Positions 1 to 12,999 of a stretch of 64,000 nucleotides of DNA are shown here, in pieces. The stretch is from Papaver somniferum. Its lineage: Eukaryota; Streptophyta; Magnoliopsida; Ranunculales; Papaveraceae. Location of the stretch: contig NC_039365.1 in NCBI RefSeq assembly GCF_003573695.1, forward strand, positions 133,015,466 through 133,079,465, in the 5' to 3' direction. How positions within the stretch are numbered: the first letter of the stretch is position 1; each line of letters starts with the position of its first letter. A model generated the notes under the pieces. It saw only the letters and a program-made list of their open reading frames with translations. It did not search any database and was not told the origin of the DNA. Both the position numbers and the translations under genes were made by a program.

Positions 1-3000
1 TCATTGTCTTGTCCATTGATGCAGATAAGATGCTTAAAGATGGACTTACATCACCCCCCTTGGAGGAAGAACTGGCGGGGGGTTTCCACTCAACTGAATA
101 CACCCAATCCTCATGCCCAATAAGCAAAGATTCCAAGGATATCTGGTAGGTTTTTGAACCGGCGACAAGTACAGGACCTTCGATATAAGACATTAGGCTT
201 ATGCCTGTGTTGCTATGTGGTATGTTAGTATTAGCTGGAGACTGGTGTAAAGCTAGCTTCCATAAGCGTATGCATTTATCCTGAGAGGAACTTACGAGCA
301 GAAGGCTATCCTTTTCGCCGTCCATGCATATTGGCAACGAAAAATCCAAACACCTAATCCAGTCCGTGTGCCCTTTCAGCTCACAAGCATGAACAAACTG
401 GACCCAAATAGAAAAACATTTCAGATCATGAGACGAAAATTACAGATGCAGAGAAAAATAAAACAAATATTCGTAACAGTCACGGACCTTCCCTGTCCTC
501 TCCCCACAGTAAAGGTGAACCTTGTTGTCTAAACCCCCCATTGCTATCAGTATATGCTCAGAGGCACCAGGCAGAACTGCCAAAGAAAGCGCAACCATGG
601 ATTTGGATCCCACAGAAAGAGAGTCCAGGCGCGATAATCTACAATCACCTACAATAAATTAAACTGACAGTTCATAGCCAGGATAGATGATGCCACTTAT
701 TACAAATCAGAATAGATGCTATCAATTGATTCAGAGGGCGAACTGAGTTATTGCACTATGGGAAAATATAAATAGAAGCTAAGCATATTTTTTCCTTTTT
801 CTATTGTATTTGGTTGAATTAGTGTTTCTATCCCTCAATATTGCCATGTCAAGCACAAGTAGTCGACCTTTTATGGTGTAAGCATGAGTGTCATGTTCTC
901 ATCATACATGAATAAAACGTTTATAATCAAATATGATTAATAGCAATAACTACGTGAAATAGCCTGCAAGTCTACAGCAGAAGACCATGAAGAACAAAGT
1001 TAAGTGTCATTTAGAGAGGCGATAAAAAGTTTAAAACAGCAAGCATGGGCAGCAACAACAGAAAAAGCTGTATGTTCAAGAAACTGGCATCTTTTCAAAG
1101 AAATCTAAGCAGATTCTGCAAATCAATAGACTTACCTGCGGCCCTCAACGGAAGAACCATTTCCCATACATAAACACTGCCATCGGAAGATGTAGAAGCA
1201 AATATTGCAACAGTTTGACATATCACAATCCCACTAATGCATGTAACCCCTCTCTTGTGAGGCTCGGGTACTTGTAAGACATGCCTCCACTACCGAACAA
1301 GCAAAGATAGACCAGGTTAGAAGTATCAATTAGGAATAATTCCATAAATCCTTTGCCCAACTGTCCAGTATATTGAGAGGGATTTTGAAATTCCTAAATG
1401 TAATTATATGCATTTTTTTCACGGTCTCGTAGAACACATATGCAAGAAACAACAGACAACACCTTTCTATCTTTAAGTGTCAGTTCCCACAAATTAATAA
1501 CACCATTTGCGTCTCCTGAGAGGAGAAAATGGCTCTCTAACTGCTGGGCTGCAAAAGAGAGAGAGAGAGAGAAATTAGCAAAGAAACATAATGCTAGGCA
1601 GATGGACGTGGTATTGTAAAAAATAAAATAAAAAGACGTTCTCTATTTTCTATTTAGTAAAAGTCAAAAACCTACAATTTCCAAATCTTTTGACATTTTG
1701 CATTATCAACAGTGACACTACAATTTGGTCATTAGGTGAGTATAAAGTGAGATTCTTCTATGCATATCATTATGTACTTGAACTTAAACAGAATACTCGT
1801 GTTAGAACATAAGATATCATTCCAGGGTTATGTCTTGTGTGGATAATCTAATAAGTCTAGATTCAATAGTGTAGCTGACAAAGGATAGAGTAAAGAATAT
1901 TTGAGATGAGTATTATGAGTTTGTATCAGACTGGTTATCTGAATTCAGCATGTTCGACACCTCTTACTAGTACCTAACACACCCACACATATGTTGTTAC
2001 TCAGGTTCTTTTGTCAGCTTAGCCTAACTAGGGAACTTCACGTTATGTGACTCGGTGACTTTAATAGCGTTAAAGAAATATTTTGAGGACTTCTGCCTAA
2101 CCTTGACGTCAGGCTCTAAGAAAACCGATGAAAGGATAAATATCTAGGCATGGGCTTACAAAAAAAAAATTAGAAAAGGATTTGGAATAAGATGGTCTCA
2201 AGGATGAAGTAAACCAACAGCCTTTTTCTAGAAAAAATTCTTTTCCTAGAAATTCGACTTCTCATTTTCATCATGTTATGAGCCATGAAAGTTCATGTCA
2301 TTATGCCTCTGCAACAAACAGTGCTATCTTAGATGCAACATGTAAAATCGGCTCAGAAAACTGTTGGGGTTTTTGTTTGTTGATCAAGTTCAAAATTCTG
2401 AATCTTATCAAAATCTAAATACACAATAGTTTTGGTTAATGGATTACTCACAAAATTCTAAGAGTTCATTCACAAATCACACTTTAAAAGATAAAGCGGG
2501 GGTGAGAAGAGAACCTTCTGAAGATCATTCCGCATACAGGACAAAAACAAATTTTCCAGTGTTATCTGTTTGAATTCAATACCACAACTATCCAAGCTTT
2601 CCCTAATTGTTTTTGCTTTTATCAGAAATAAATTACCTTTGAAAGCATCTTTGGTACTGGGAATCCATTGGGTGCAATTCACAACTGCTTTGTGCCCAGG
2701 AAGAGTCGTTAAAATCTGTGCTGTCTGCCGAACACATAAACAAATAAGAGAATTTTTCAATCAAATTATTTGAAACTTTATAAAAAAAAGAAAAAAAAAA
2801 AAAAAAAACTTCACTTCAGAAAGTGAACTACAACTAAACTGAAGAATAAAGATAGAAGAATACATTGGGACAGAAAATGGCGACTGCGTTGTTGGCACCA
2901 AAAGAGACTAAACCAGAGGCGCCCCATGAAACATTGTGTACAATTCTATTGCATCCAGCTCCAATGAAAACTTTGTCCATTTCAACCGGACTAGCAACAG

Positions 3001-3007
3001 GAGACAT
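1..3007 (-). CDS. ELP2: Elongator complex subunit 2 (WD40), 5' part, six exons, runs off left edge
   Basis: Elongator subunit 2 is a WD40 scaffold of the Elongator complex, which acts in tRNA wobble-uridine modification and transcription elongation. Exons read on the minus strand: 3007-2864, 2724-2637, 1548-1463, 1289-1136, 648-488 and 397 to beyond position 1. All introns are GT-AG and the phases join without a break, giving about 343 codons; plant ELP2 is roughly 830 residues, so the C-terminal half is outside the window. The N-terminus reads VFIGAGCNRIVHNVSWGASG, followed by TAQILTTLPGHK, HFLLSGDANGVINLWEL, GGLDNKVHLYCGERTGK and GHEDWVYSVEW, which match plant ELP2 WD40 blades as I recall them. 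The start is the first ATG before the conserved block. Intron 2 (about 1.09 kb) is the longest visible. No lesion is seen, so the gene looks functional. Confidence 0.93.
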
Positions 3008-3759
3008 TTTATTGCTGTTCCCGGGAAAACCTAGAGGGAGAGACCAGGAGAAGAAGAAGATGATAGTGCGAAGACTGTTTACTTTGTTCAGGAACGAAGC
3101 AGAGATGGGTGGTTCTTTTCTCCGAAACCCTAACACAGTATAACGGGAGCGGACAACGGGCAACAAGCTAAAATTAATGTCATTTAACAAGGGCGAGGTG
3201 TAAAAGTCATAGTTAGAATGACTCGGCGGATTAAGGTATACCAAAACTAACCGGGGCCGGGTAACAAAATATACCATTACCATCTGGAGCTTCTCCGATG
3301 TAATGTGTGTGAGGATAGATATCTAAATTCATGTAGGATACACATTAATTTTCTCCAAAATCCTTCCCCAACCCTAACTTTTTAAATGAATGTGGAGTGA
3401 CGTCGCTTAATTTTGGGAAGACATTGTCAAGGTGAATATCTGCTAGTCATTTTTATGTTGGTGAAATAAGTTATAAAATAAAAATAGAATGATTGTCAAC
3501 CAATTATTAAATGATATTTAAGAAACAAAAGATTAAAATTGATTTGGGTTGGAGATGAATTTTTTTAGTTCCCAATATTTAAGAATTTATATCGATATAA
3601 GGGAATTTTTACTAAGAGAAAGTCAAGACAATGTTTACACATATGAAATATAAGCACACCAACCACCGGAGAAGCTCTTAGGAAGTAAAACTCGTAATCC
3701 CTTAGCCTTTTCCAAATGACAAAATCGCTTTTAATTAATTACAATAATTTAATGTATAT
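3008..3759. promoter_or_regulatory. ELP2 upstream region
   Basis: AT-rich stretch between the ELP2 start codon and the solo LTR. It must hold the ELP2 5' UTR and promoter (minus strand). I see no clear TATA box, no other gene and no repeat I can name. Confidence 0.4.
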
Positions 3760-3764
3760 ATGGT

Positions 3765-4735
3765 TGTATACACATGATCTGTGATCGAACACGTGTCAAG
3801 AAGAAAATACGTGTACTCCATCAACTGAAACGAGCATCAAGACACTGATGACACGTTGTGATAACAAAAAGGCATGCATCTCCATCATCTGCCACGTGAC
3901 TATCATCACACGGATCCTACGATGCTAAATCAAGGAGAACTGGATGATAGGGCCACTGCGAAGTACCATCGGAAGACCTATGGGATCACTTTTTACCATC
4001 TCAAGAGAGATCCAGATCGAACGGCCGAGAGGAAATGAAGCTGACACACGCGTCAACAGCTGTCTGAGGCGTGCAGTCTGTCTCAACCACCCGCATTAAA
4101 CGCTACGCACCTAGGGCACGTGTCAACATTTCCATGGAAAATTCATAGGCGGATCATCGTATCAGTAGGGTACAGTTGGGGACCATTGGTTCCAAATGAA
4201 GATACCATCAGGATGGACACACTTACCGAGAAGATAAGGAAAAGTTGTCTCAGAGAGGAGGGTCACATGCCATAGATCTATAAATACCCAGATCCACCAA
4301 GGGAAAAGGGGTCGACCAATTTTGGAGAGAGAGAATTATAGTTCAAGAGAGAGAGGGTGTTAAAGTAAGTATGAGTTCACAAATAGCCTTTTAGCTTCGT
4401 TCCTTACTCAGAGTATCTCGACTATGCATTGTAATCTCATATAATACATAGTGAAAAATCAACCCCGTGGATGTAGGCCTTAGTGCTGAACCACGTAAAT
4501 CCTCGTCTCATTTATATTACTCGCATTTACACCTTTCGTACTTTAACGCTATGCATCATTTGCATCATCATGGGAATATCTATGATGTGAAACGAGGACG
4601 AGCGCGAAGGCTCGGAGTTTCTCTTTCCATTACTTTGTATCACATTTATTTCATTTCTATCATTTTGGCAGTTTTACTAACACTGCGTACTTTGTTTGTG
4701 GACACGATGATACCATCGTCATTTCCGTGTTCACA
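3765..4735 (+). mobile_element. Solo LTR, 971 bp, with 5-bp target duplication
   Basis: Begins TGTATACACA and ends GTGTTCACA (TG...CA ends). It is flanked by the same five bases, ATGGT, at 3760-3764 and 4736-4740. A TATA box (TATAAATA) lies at 4279-4286, consistent with a + oriented U3-R-U5 layout. There is no internal region, primer-binding site or second LTR nearby, so it is a solo LTR left by recombination between the two LTRs. Three CACGTG G-boxes lie upstream of the TATA box at 3790-3795, 3893-3898 and 4117-4122. A 95-codon ORF in its 3' part is not a credible gene. The family is not identified. Confidence 0.85.
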
Positions 4736-5184
4736 ATGGTTTAGAAATAACTGATAGAAAGAGTGAAGTAGTAGAAGTTTTGGGGGGAAAGTTAAGGTTT
4801 TGAGAATTTGGTAAAATGAGTAATTTTAATCATGATTTTAAAGTGGGGAATCTTTTCAATTCTTATAGATGAATCTATGTAAGCTAACCTTACAAATGAT
4901 TCCCAAATGGATTATTTGAATGATATTCACCGTTATTTTCCTCAAACTCAAAGTAACTATGTAGATGACGAATCTATTGAGCCAAATGAAGAATAGAATG
5001 ACCCAAATGAAGAATTGAAAGCTGCAAACTACGAGGTGAAGAATGTGATTTTTGCATGTTTAATTCGTCAAATGATGGAAAAAATTCTTTTTTCACTTTT
5101 CTATAACTCAGTGTCGTCATGGTCAGCATGTTTCTCTAATAGCGAACATGACGAACTTTTATGATCGATCAAAAGTCGTAATGT

Positions 5185-5425
5185 TTTTTATACCAGACCC
5201 TGCCGATTGTTTGTTCCGTGTTTTGGTCGTTATGATCGTTATTCTAAATCTTGCGACTAAGTGTGTATAACTGCACATAGAACTTTGTTGCAAAATATAC
5301 TTTATTTTTATACCAAGCCATGCCGATTGTTTGTTCCGTGTTTTGGTCATTATGATCGTTATTCTAAATCTTGAGACTAAGTGTGTATAATTGCACGTAG
5401 AATTTTTTTGAAAAATGTACTTTAG
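5185..5425. repeat. Tandem duplication, about 120-bp unit, two copies
   Basis: The two units share TGCCGATTGTTTGTTCCGTG and the following 90 bases with few differences; the second starts 120 bases after the first. It sits in the non-coding part of the decayed MULE. Confidence 0.85.
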
Positions 5426-5940
5426 CCGTCACATTTTGTATATATCGACCGAGTCGACTGTATTTTTTTCTTGACATTTTATATCTTACTTGTGAGGTTT
5501 TTGTAGGTTGTAATAACGATAGACGATCGTCCTGAAGCTGTCAATGGCATGGGGCGTAACACTTCCGCCCATTATGCCGATAGTTTGTATTTACCTAAAT
5601 TTGAAAAGTTTTTTATATGATTTTCCTAGAGCTTCTAAGGTTATATGTTAATTGCGCAGTGTAGGAATGATCGACTAAAGGTGAAATTATGGAGTGGGCT
5701 ATTGAGAAATCAAAAGAATATACGTGTGTTCTAGTGAAAAATGGTCGATCACAATGTTGGAGGTTTGAAATGGCTTGCGAGTATAGTGAATGGTCGGTAA
5801 GTCAACAAGAGAAAGGGATATGTGTATCCTAAGAAGATAAATAGGGTGTACAATGTTAAGTCAATGAAGTGTGTCTGCCCATACAAGATTATATTCAATT
5901 TGAACTAAGAGAACCTCAAGTGGAGAATGTATAGAGTTTT

Positions 5941-7697
5941 TGTAACATCCCGTGTTTTTAGCATGGCGCATGCTCAAAGATGCTCCACGGTCTGAGATGA
6001 AGCTTCATCCAAAGCTTCCCTTGCGTAGTAAAGGGAACATTGACCTAGGGAAATACGGTGTTAAAAATGGCATATTGCATGGGCATATTGGCCAAAGGAC
6101 AATCTCGCATCAAATGGTGCATTAGGACAGTTTGGTAGACGACCTTGAGAAAAGTCAGTCTAACGTAGCACATCAAACAGGTCATTAGCCTATGGCCAAT
6201 ATCGCACCACAATGGTGCAACAGGCCAGAGCAGGCTCGCCTTGACAATGTCCAACCATCATGGATGGACATTACAGTGGCCTATGGTCCAAAGACGAAAG
6301 TACATCCATCATGGCCCTTCACCGGAACTGCTTAGGAAATGTGAAACCATCATGGTCGGACATTGGAATTGTCCTGTGGGCCGGAACTGAATGTACATCC
6401 ATCATGGCTGGTTATTCAGAGAAGCAGAACAACGACCATGGATAGTGAAGCAAGAACCTCAAAAAGAGACTTGGCGAATGCCACTTTCCTCCTGAACTTT
6501 AAGTTGTAAAAATGTCTTTAAAACATATAGAAGGAGGGGTAGTTGGTTGAAGGTGCATATGCGGACTATGCTCCAAATAAGCTTCATACCTTAGCCGAGA
6601 GAGCATAAATGATGCTTAGGCCTCATTTTTAGCTGTGTAGCCTTGCCAATGGGGCATATGATGTGAAAGCATCACCATGACATGTCGCGGATTAACATGC
6701 ATCACCTTGATGCATTTTTACGGAACGACTTTTACGGACTAGGCCATTACCGTTATTGCCTGGTCACGACCTTGCGAACGAGTTGGCTTAATTAAGTTGC
6801 CTGTCCCTTCGAGGATGAACTACAGTCAGTGCGTGATACCTTTAGAGTAGGTATGGATGTAGGCAGATGCGCAATAAGTTACAGCATTGCCGGTCCAGCA
6901 CTTTATCGCTCATATCATCTAATTGAGAGATGATTGAGGCATATTGGCCTCTCATATAATCTGGCTCCGCATTGCGATGCAATAGATGATTGTGGATATA
7001 CTTTATGAGGCGATGCTCATACTTCCTATCAAGGCGTTCGACGTAGGCATGCACCAATGGCGCATTGGGCATGGCCAGAAAAGTAAGCTACAACAAGATG
7101 CAAGTCAACAGAGCTTGTATAAGCCTAAGGAAGGTACGACATGAGCCTAATTGATACACCCTTGGAATGAGCAAGACAAGTGCATACTTTCAGCAATTCC
7201 TAAGCTAGTAAACAAGTTAGAACTAGGCCGTTATGCCTTATGTGTAAGTTCAAGGCATGTTCAATGCCTAGAAAGGACTCAAAGGCCAGTGATGTATTAA
7301 ATGATGTATCGGCATTAGCCTCTATGGCCTTAAACCCTTTGCAAAACAAGGGTAAGTTGGAATGATGTGGAAGATAAGCTAGCTGCATCACTCTCCATGA
7401 GCACATTTGCATGGGCAGATGAACGTGCATTTGCCTAGTTTTAAGGCACAATTAATAGCATTAGAATGGCGCATCGAGGAAGTTATGGCCTGCGCTCCCT
7501 GGCGTGCTAGGCGCAATTTTCCACTTCGTCGCAGTTTCCAATGGTTGTTATAACCATGATCTGTAAAGTCTTGTTGGGCACCCCCAGTTGCCAAGTTGAC
7601 ACTGCACGAGTTTGCGCAAGCACGGTCAAGTTGGGGAATTAAACCAAGTAAGCTCCTAATTAAGTTCAAGGCGAATGAAAAGGGTAACCTTTCTTGA
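5941..7697. mobile_element. Unclassified insertion in the decayed MULE
   Basis: The MULE reading stops at about 5940 and resumes at about 7698. The block between starts TGTAACATCCCG, a start common in plant Ty3/gypsy LTRs. It is richer in GC than its flanks and full of short imperfect repeats (CCATCATGG near 6247, 6307, 6347 and 6401; GGCCAATAT-like blocks). No target duplication or matching 3' end was found, so the right edge is approximate and the class is inferred. No coding region was recognised. Confidence 0.4.
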
Positions 7698-8287
7698 TTG
7701 TCTACAATTTATGTGGCCAAAGAAAATATCAAAAGGTTTGAATGGGATGATATGAGGGTAATGCAAGAATCACAATGGTTGACCCATAAACACAACTACA
7801 CGGTGATACACCATGTATCATTGGATGACAAGTTGAATCGTATTTTTCTTGCGCACCATAAGGTGCTTATGCCAAGTTTTCTTTTTTATGGATTGTACTT
7901 ATAAGACGAATAAATACAACATACATTTTTTGGACATTGTAGGACAAACCTCGAACAAGCAATCATTCACCGTGGCATGATGTTTTATGAATCTGTTAAT
8001 GATGATTTTTGCACAGGGAAAAAATCATGAGAACTATGTTTTGACCGGGTATCAAAAATATTGAACTTTAATATATTTTTATTCTGAAAGGAATTTTTGG
8101 AATATACTAAGTCAGAATAGGTGTCTACGCTTATCTCTCAATATACAGTATTTCACCCGACTGAACTCGTGAAATATATGTGTATATAGCTATGTTTACT
8201 GAATAACTCAGTATCCACCTCTATACAAAATTCTTAGAATAATGTTGGCGCTTTTTGCAATATTCCCAGATATTTTGTAATTTTTAC

Positions 8288-8411
8288 AAAATAAATCTCA
8301 ATCTCCTAGATGGATTGTCCACTAGTATATAACAATTTTAGTCGTCTCTAAAATAAATCTCAAGTTCCTAGATGAATTTCCCAGTAGTATAGTGCAATTT
8401 GAATCCTCTTT
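8288..8411. repeat. 62-bp tandem duplication
   Basis: AAAATAAATCTCA is followed by a similar CCTAGATG...CCCA/CCACTAGTAT stretch twice, 62 bases apart. It lies in an AT-rich stretch (8050-8870) with no other feature seen. Confidence 0.75.
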
Positions 8412-8898
8412 AACGTTAAATTCCACATCTGAATTCCTAAAAAAAATTACCTTATATCAATACTCATATGCTCAATTAAATGATATAGATTTAGTATAGT
8501 GTATGTACAAGCTTGTATAAAAGCATGTATCAAGCTGCACGTTAATGTGTTTGACTAAAACAAAACAGTTGTGGCTAAATATCATGTCAAAACATGCTAA
8601 ACTCAAGAATAGAGCTCTAACTATCCAAATTTAACCTTGGACGAGCTTAAGAGTCACATCTCCCATGATTGGTTGCATTAAAAATCTAATAATGGTCAAG
8701 AAATGATAAAACCCTAATTTTTGGCTGATAAGCATGTAAATGATACATTTTATACCCATATTTATATTAGCTACAATATTTTAGTTGTTAATACTATTGT
8801 AGTGCTTTTGTAGAAAGTACAAGTGAATTCGATCATCCAGCGAATAAACATCAAAATATGAGACTTAATGGTGTTTGCAACGAAAATTGCAAAATGTG

Positions 8899-9145
8899 GT
8901 TGGCCTGGTATTTCCATATATCAGCAATCACAATGATGAAACGTGGTTGGCCTGGTATTTCCATGTATCAGCAACCACAATGATCAAATATGTTGGTCTG
9001 GTATTTCTATATATCAGCAGCACTTATTATGCTGGCCTGGTATTTCTATATATTAGCAACACTTATTATGCTGGCCTGGTATTTCTATATATCAGCAACA
9101 CTTATTATGTTGGCCTGGTATCTCCATATATATCAGCAGCATAGA
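8899..9145. repeat. Minisatellite, 39-bp core unit (first units 46-47 bp)
   Basis: The unit start TGGCCTGGTATTT (with one TGGTCTGG variant) recurs at 8901, 8948, 8994, 9033, 9072 and 9111: spacings of 47, 46, 39, 39 and 39. The 39-bp units are a multiple of three, so two frames stay open and give repetitive peptides, but nothing suggests they are coding. Confidence 0.9.
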
Positions 9146-9149
9146 ATTA

Positions 9150-9583
9150 TTTCACAGCCGAGGTCACAATGGGCAGCCAAGTTTTAATTTGCTCTTCAAT
9201 TAATGCATGGTGAAGCGAGTCGACGTCAGCACACTAATGCCACCTAAGATTGGTCAAGAGTGACTTTATTATTGTTAGCATAAGAATGGAAGAATATCAC
9301 CTCCATGACCACGTGCAAATGAAGAAAAAGGAAAGATTAACATATCTTGTCCTTACATAAGTTCTCTTGCTATATATATATAAAGAATCTGAAGGAATGT
9401 TTGAGACCAAATGACGTCATTTGTGCAAATACAGTTAAGGTGGGCCGAGCACATGAAAGAAAATATCATGCTTTTTAAATGAAATTAATTCATTTCCTTG
9501 GTGGTTTCATATACTATGAAAAATGGAGATTAGCTGATACTTTACAATGTTTCGTCATATTATGACACACGACACAATATTCT
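9150..9583. other. No feature recognised
   Basis: AT-rich sequence between the minisatellite and the truncated Athila LTR. Nothing recognisable was found on either strand. Confidence 0.4.
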
Positions 9584-9881
9584 ATGGAGCATGCTTAGTT
9601 TAAGACTCTTGATGTTTCATGCTTGGTGTTTACATTTATTACTTCAAAAATCTACAAAAGGCATAATATTAGAATCACTCTAAAAGAAAAATTGCATGAA
9701 TATTAATTATTAGAATTTATCAAATAATGGGTCAATGGTGGAATCCAAGTCTTGGTGTTTTTACCTAAAGTTTTCAAACAAATTTATTTGCATGTTTAAA
9801 TTTAAATCTAAAAACTGTTTTCTTCACAAGTCTGAAAAGACCTTGTTTACCACTATCTCTACAACCATTTGAAAATACATC
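9584..9881 (+). repeat. 5' LTR remnant (last 298 bases of the LTR)
   Basis: Aligns without gaps to 16818-17115. Upstream of 9584 the similarity to the 3' LTR stops at once, so the 5' part was lost by truncation or rearrangement. The LTR probably ends at the CA at 9881-9882. Confidence 0.85.
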
Positions 9882-9888
9882 AAATTTT

Positions 9889-9905
9889 TGGCGCCGCCGA
9901 CGCGG
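9889..9905 (+). other. Primer-binding site of the Athila-like element
   Basis: TGGCGCCGCCGAC lies seven bases after the LTR end. It resembles the TGGCGCCGTTGCC site complementary to the 3' end of plant tRNA-Asp, used by many Athila elements, with mismatches in its 3' half. Confidence 0.6.
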
Positions 9906-10959
9906 ATTTGTGTTTAGGTAGCATTTTTTTTAGATTTATTATTTATTTTTTTTGTTTATTTTTATTTGTTCCTTTTTACGTTTCTTTTTGTCTTTGATTT
10001 GCAGGTTCAAAGTGAAAACTAAGGACTTGGAGAGGAAAAAGCTTAAAGCGAAAAGCGAAAAGAGAAGAAAAGAGGACAATTTTAGGATTTAATTTTTAAT
10101 TCTTTTAGAATGTGTGAGGAAAATTGTAATTTTATTTTAATTTTTCTTTTTGAACTTTAAATTGGACTGGACATTTGGACTTTAATTTTCAAACCCTACG
10201 GAAGGGTACCCTTAAATACAAACTGTGTGCAGGGAAGGACGGTGATTACAATATCACCTCGGCCCCTCGGGTTCGCACACGGCATAGGAGTCGTGGCCCG
10301 AGTCAACGACAACGGTTCATCGCCCGTCTGGTACGGGAGGTAAGTCCAATCGAAACACTCGCGAATCTCCTGCAAGCGGGTTACTGTATTCCCTAAGGTG
10401 ATAATTGTTTGAGGACGAACCGAACTGTTTTTATATTCCTAGTAAAGGGCAAGGCCTGGCCTAAACAAGATGAGGGTTCAGATTTCATCACCGCTCCCTT
10501 CTTGCCCGCTTTAGGAGAACGAAACCTAACGCGAACCTAAGCCTTAAAACTTGATTAGAAAGAGACCTATAGGGTATCGCGCTTAGTAGGAAATTTTTTC
10601 GAAGGATATTGGTTAGTATCTTAAGCAAATTCCAAAGTTCATGATGATTTCTGTGAGTTGAATGCGTGACTGCGCCGCCTTATACCGGTGAGGCTTTGGG
10701 TATCAAAGCTCCACTGAGCTTCCCTCGCCTCTATTCAACTTACTTTAACTCGGATTGATTCCAGAGGGGTTTGCTTAAATTGTAACGAATTCCCCTTCGA
10801 GAGATAGAAGCAAGTCTAGAAACAATCTAAGTGAGCCATCATGCTTGTTGTTTGCTAGAAATCTTTAGGTTTGCTGTGGTAAAGTCGAGTCAGCCTGCTG
10901 TGTGATTGCTAGAACCTTCCTGTTAGAATTTTTATTTCTTTTTAAATTCTTTTTAGTGT
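9906..10959 (+). other. Athila leader region
   Basis: Untranslated leader between primer-binding site and gag. It has a pyrimidine-rich start and a more GC-rich central part. A 73-codon ORF near 10175 has no recognisable content. Confidence 0.55.
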
Positions 10960-12999
10960 ATGCCCGATTTTGTTAATAGGGCTTGGAAAAGAGATACTCT
11001 AGGTCGATTGATTAGCGAAAAACCTAGTAGTTCTTCTGATTTAAGCAGGGAGCTCGAAGACTCTTCTTTTGAGAGCCCTGTTTTTGGAAACTTCATTTTT
11101 GAGAATTTATCTCCGAGTGACAAAAGTACCCCTAGTACTCCAGTTGTGCCCACGATGGCAACTTTGAAAGATTACATGTTCCCAACTAGGACCAACCGAG
11201 CTTCATGCATTAAATTGCCAGCCACTACGGCTAATTTTGAGATAAAACCTAGTATTCTTCAGATGATCCCTATATTCTTAGGAAAGGATGATGAGAACCC
11301 TTATTTTCATATTAGGGACTTTGAGGAAATTTGTGGGACAACTAGAATAAAAGACCTTACTGATGAAGTCTTGAAACTTAAAATGTTTCCCTTTTCCTTG
11401 AGAGATAAAGCCAAGACCTGGCTGAACAACCTACCATCTGAATCCATTGAAACATGGCAGGAACTTATTGCTGCTTTCTATATGAAGTTCTACCCTAAGC
11501 ATAAAACTGCAGCTGTTAGGCAGAACATTAGTACTAGTGTGCAACAAGAGGGAGAGTCTCTTTATAGATTTTTAGAGAGATTCAATGATATTCTATCCCA
11601 GTGTCCTCACCATGGATTTGATAAGATGAAACTTGTAGAGATTATTTATAATGGTTTGGACTATTCGACCAAAGCCATGGTTGAGTCTATGTGCGCTGGT
11701 GAGTTCACTAGTAAAAATGCTGATGATGCTTTTACCTTCTTAGGAGCTATCGCTGAAAAATCCCAACAGTGGGAATCTTGTGTTGAACCCCCTAAAATAC
11801 TATTGGTCAATAGAAGTAGCACCAATATGGTAGATACGAGTTTTGCGTCAGATGCTAAGTTTGCTGCTTTGTCCAGAAGGTTAGAAGCTTTGGAAATGGG
11901 TCAGTCTAAAAATAGGTCCCTTGTTGAACCAAATAGAGCCTCTCAAGTCTATAGTTGTGGAATAGAGCCCGATAATTCATTTTGGGAAGGTCAAGTTAGT
12001 GAAGAACAAGCCCATGCTGTCTATAAAAACTCTAGGTTTGAGAACCGTCAGAAGTTTGACCCATACTCAGAAACCTACAACCCTGGTTGGAGAAACCATC
12101 CTAATTTCTCTTGGTCTAAGGGCCAGAATCAAGGCCAGTCTAGTAATTCTCAGCCTCCCCCAGGTTTTGGTTATACTAAGAACTCTTCAGGTCAGACCCA
12201 GAACCCATCTGAGAATAGAATAGCTAGCTTAGAGGAAACCCTTAGTATATTAAGGAAGAGCCAGGAGATGCTATCACAAAGCCAGGAAATGTTAGTAAAA
12301 AGCCAGGGTAATTTTCAAGAGGAAACCAAACAGAATTTTAAGAATAGTGCCCAGTCTTTTGCTAAATTAGAGCTTCAAGTCGGCCAAATAGCTAAGTTTA
12401 TCAATGAGAGAGAAGAAGGAAGGTTCCCTAGTCATACTGATCCTAACCCTAGAGGAGAGAAATCGTACAATCATGTGAATGCTGTCACAACCCTTAGGAG
12501 TGGAAAGAAAGTTGAAACAAGGTCCATGCCTAAAGTGAACATGCTAGTTCACCCTTATGAGCCAGAAATGAGGAGACTGATAGAGTCTCTAAAGAGACCA
12601 ATGAGGGTCCTGTTAAGCCCGGCTTTGTTCCCAGAGCCCCGTTTCCCCATGCTAGTTCCGACTAAGAGGGAGTCCAACTTTAATGATATATTGGAGGTTT
12701 TTAAGCAGGTTAATATCAACCTTCCATTATTAGATGCAATTAGGCAGATTCCCTCTTATGCCAAGTTCCTTAAGGACTTGTGTACGCGAAAGCGTAAGCT
12801 CAGTGTCCAGAAGAAAGCCTTCATAGCTAGTCATGTGAGTTCTATTATTCAGAATACCACTACTCCTAAGTATAAAGACCCAGGGTCCCCTACCATTGCT
12901 TGTACAATAGGTAAGTACCGTGTTGAGAAAGCGTTGCTTGACTTAGGAGCCAGTGTGAACTTTGCCATACCATGTGTACCTCAAGCTAGGACTTGGTGA
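10960..12999 (+). pseudogene. Athila gag, fused in frame to start of protease, ended by a frameshift
   Basis: The gag polyprotein forms the cytoplasmic virus-like particle. The 679-codon ORF begins at ATG 10960. The capsid region spans about residues 95-280, with FPFSLRDKAKTWLNNLP and SESIETWQELIAAFYMKFYP, the retrotransposon gag core. A coiled, Gln-rich stretch with repeated SQEML follows around residues 430-450. The ORF runs into the protease and reaches its catalytic motif (LLDLGASVNF, DLG in place of the commoner DSG or DTG) before a frameshift near 12965 ends it. Apart from that lesion gag is open over 2 kb, in line with a young insertion. Confidence 0.85.

Larger units (their letters stand above)
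4800..8050 (+). pseudogene. Decayed MULE transposase gene, interrupted
   Basis: Fragments in several frames resemble the transposase of the larger MULE in this window. An acidic N-terminal stretch (DYLNDIHRYF, then DDESIEPNEE) lies near 4910-5000. The DNA-binding part ends in MKCVCPYKIIF around 5860-5905. After an insert, the catalytic part resumes near 7698 with LNRIFLAHHK and a stretch matching the segment before the first catalytic Asp of the other copy. Stops and frameshifts are frequent. The terminal inverted repeats were not found, so the limits are approximate. Confidence 0.6.

Noticed and set aside
4467..4754. 95-codon ORF
   Set aside because: Covers the R-U5 part of the solo LTR and runs out past its end; no domain.
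8875..9187. Two overlapping repetitive ORFs
   Set aside because: Minisatellite translation; the 39-bp period keeps frames open.
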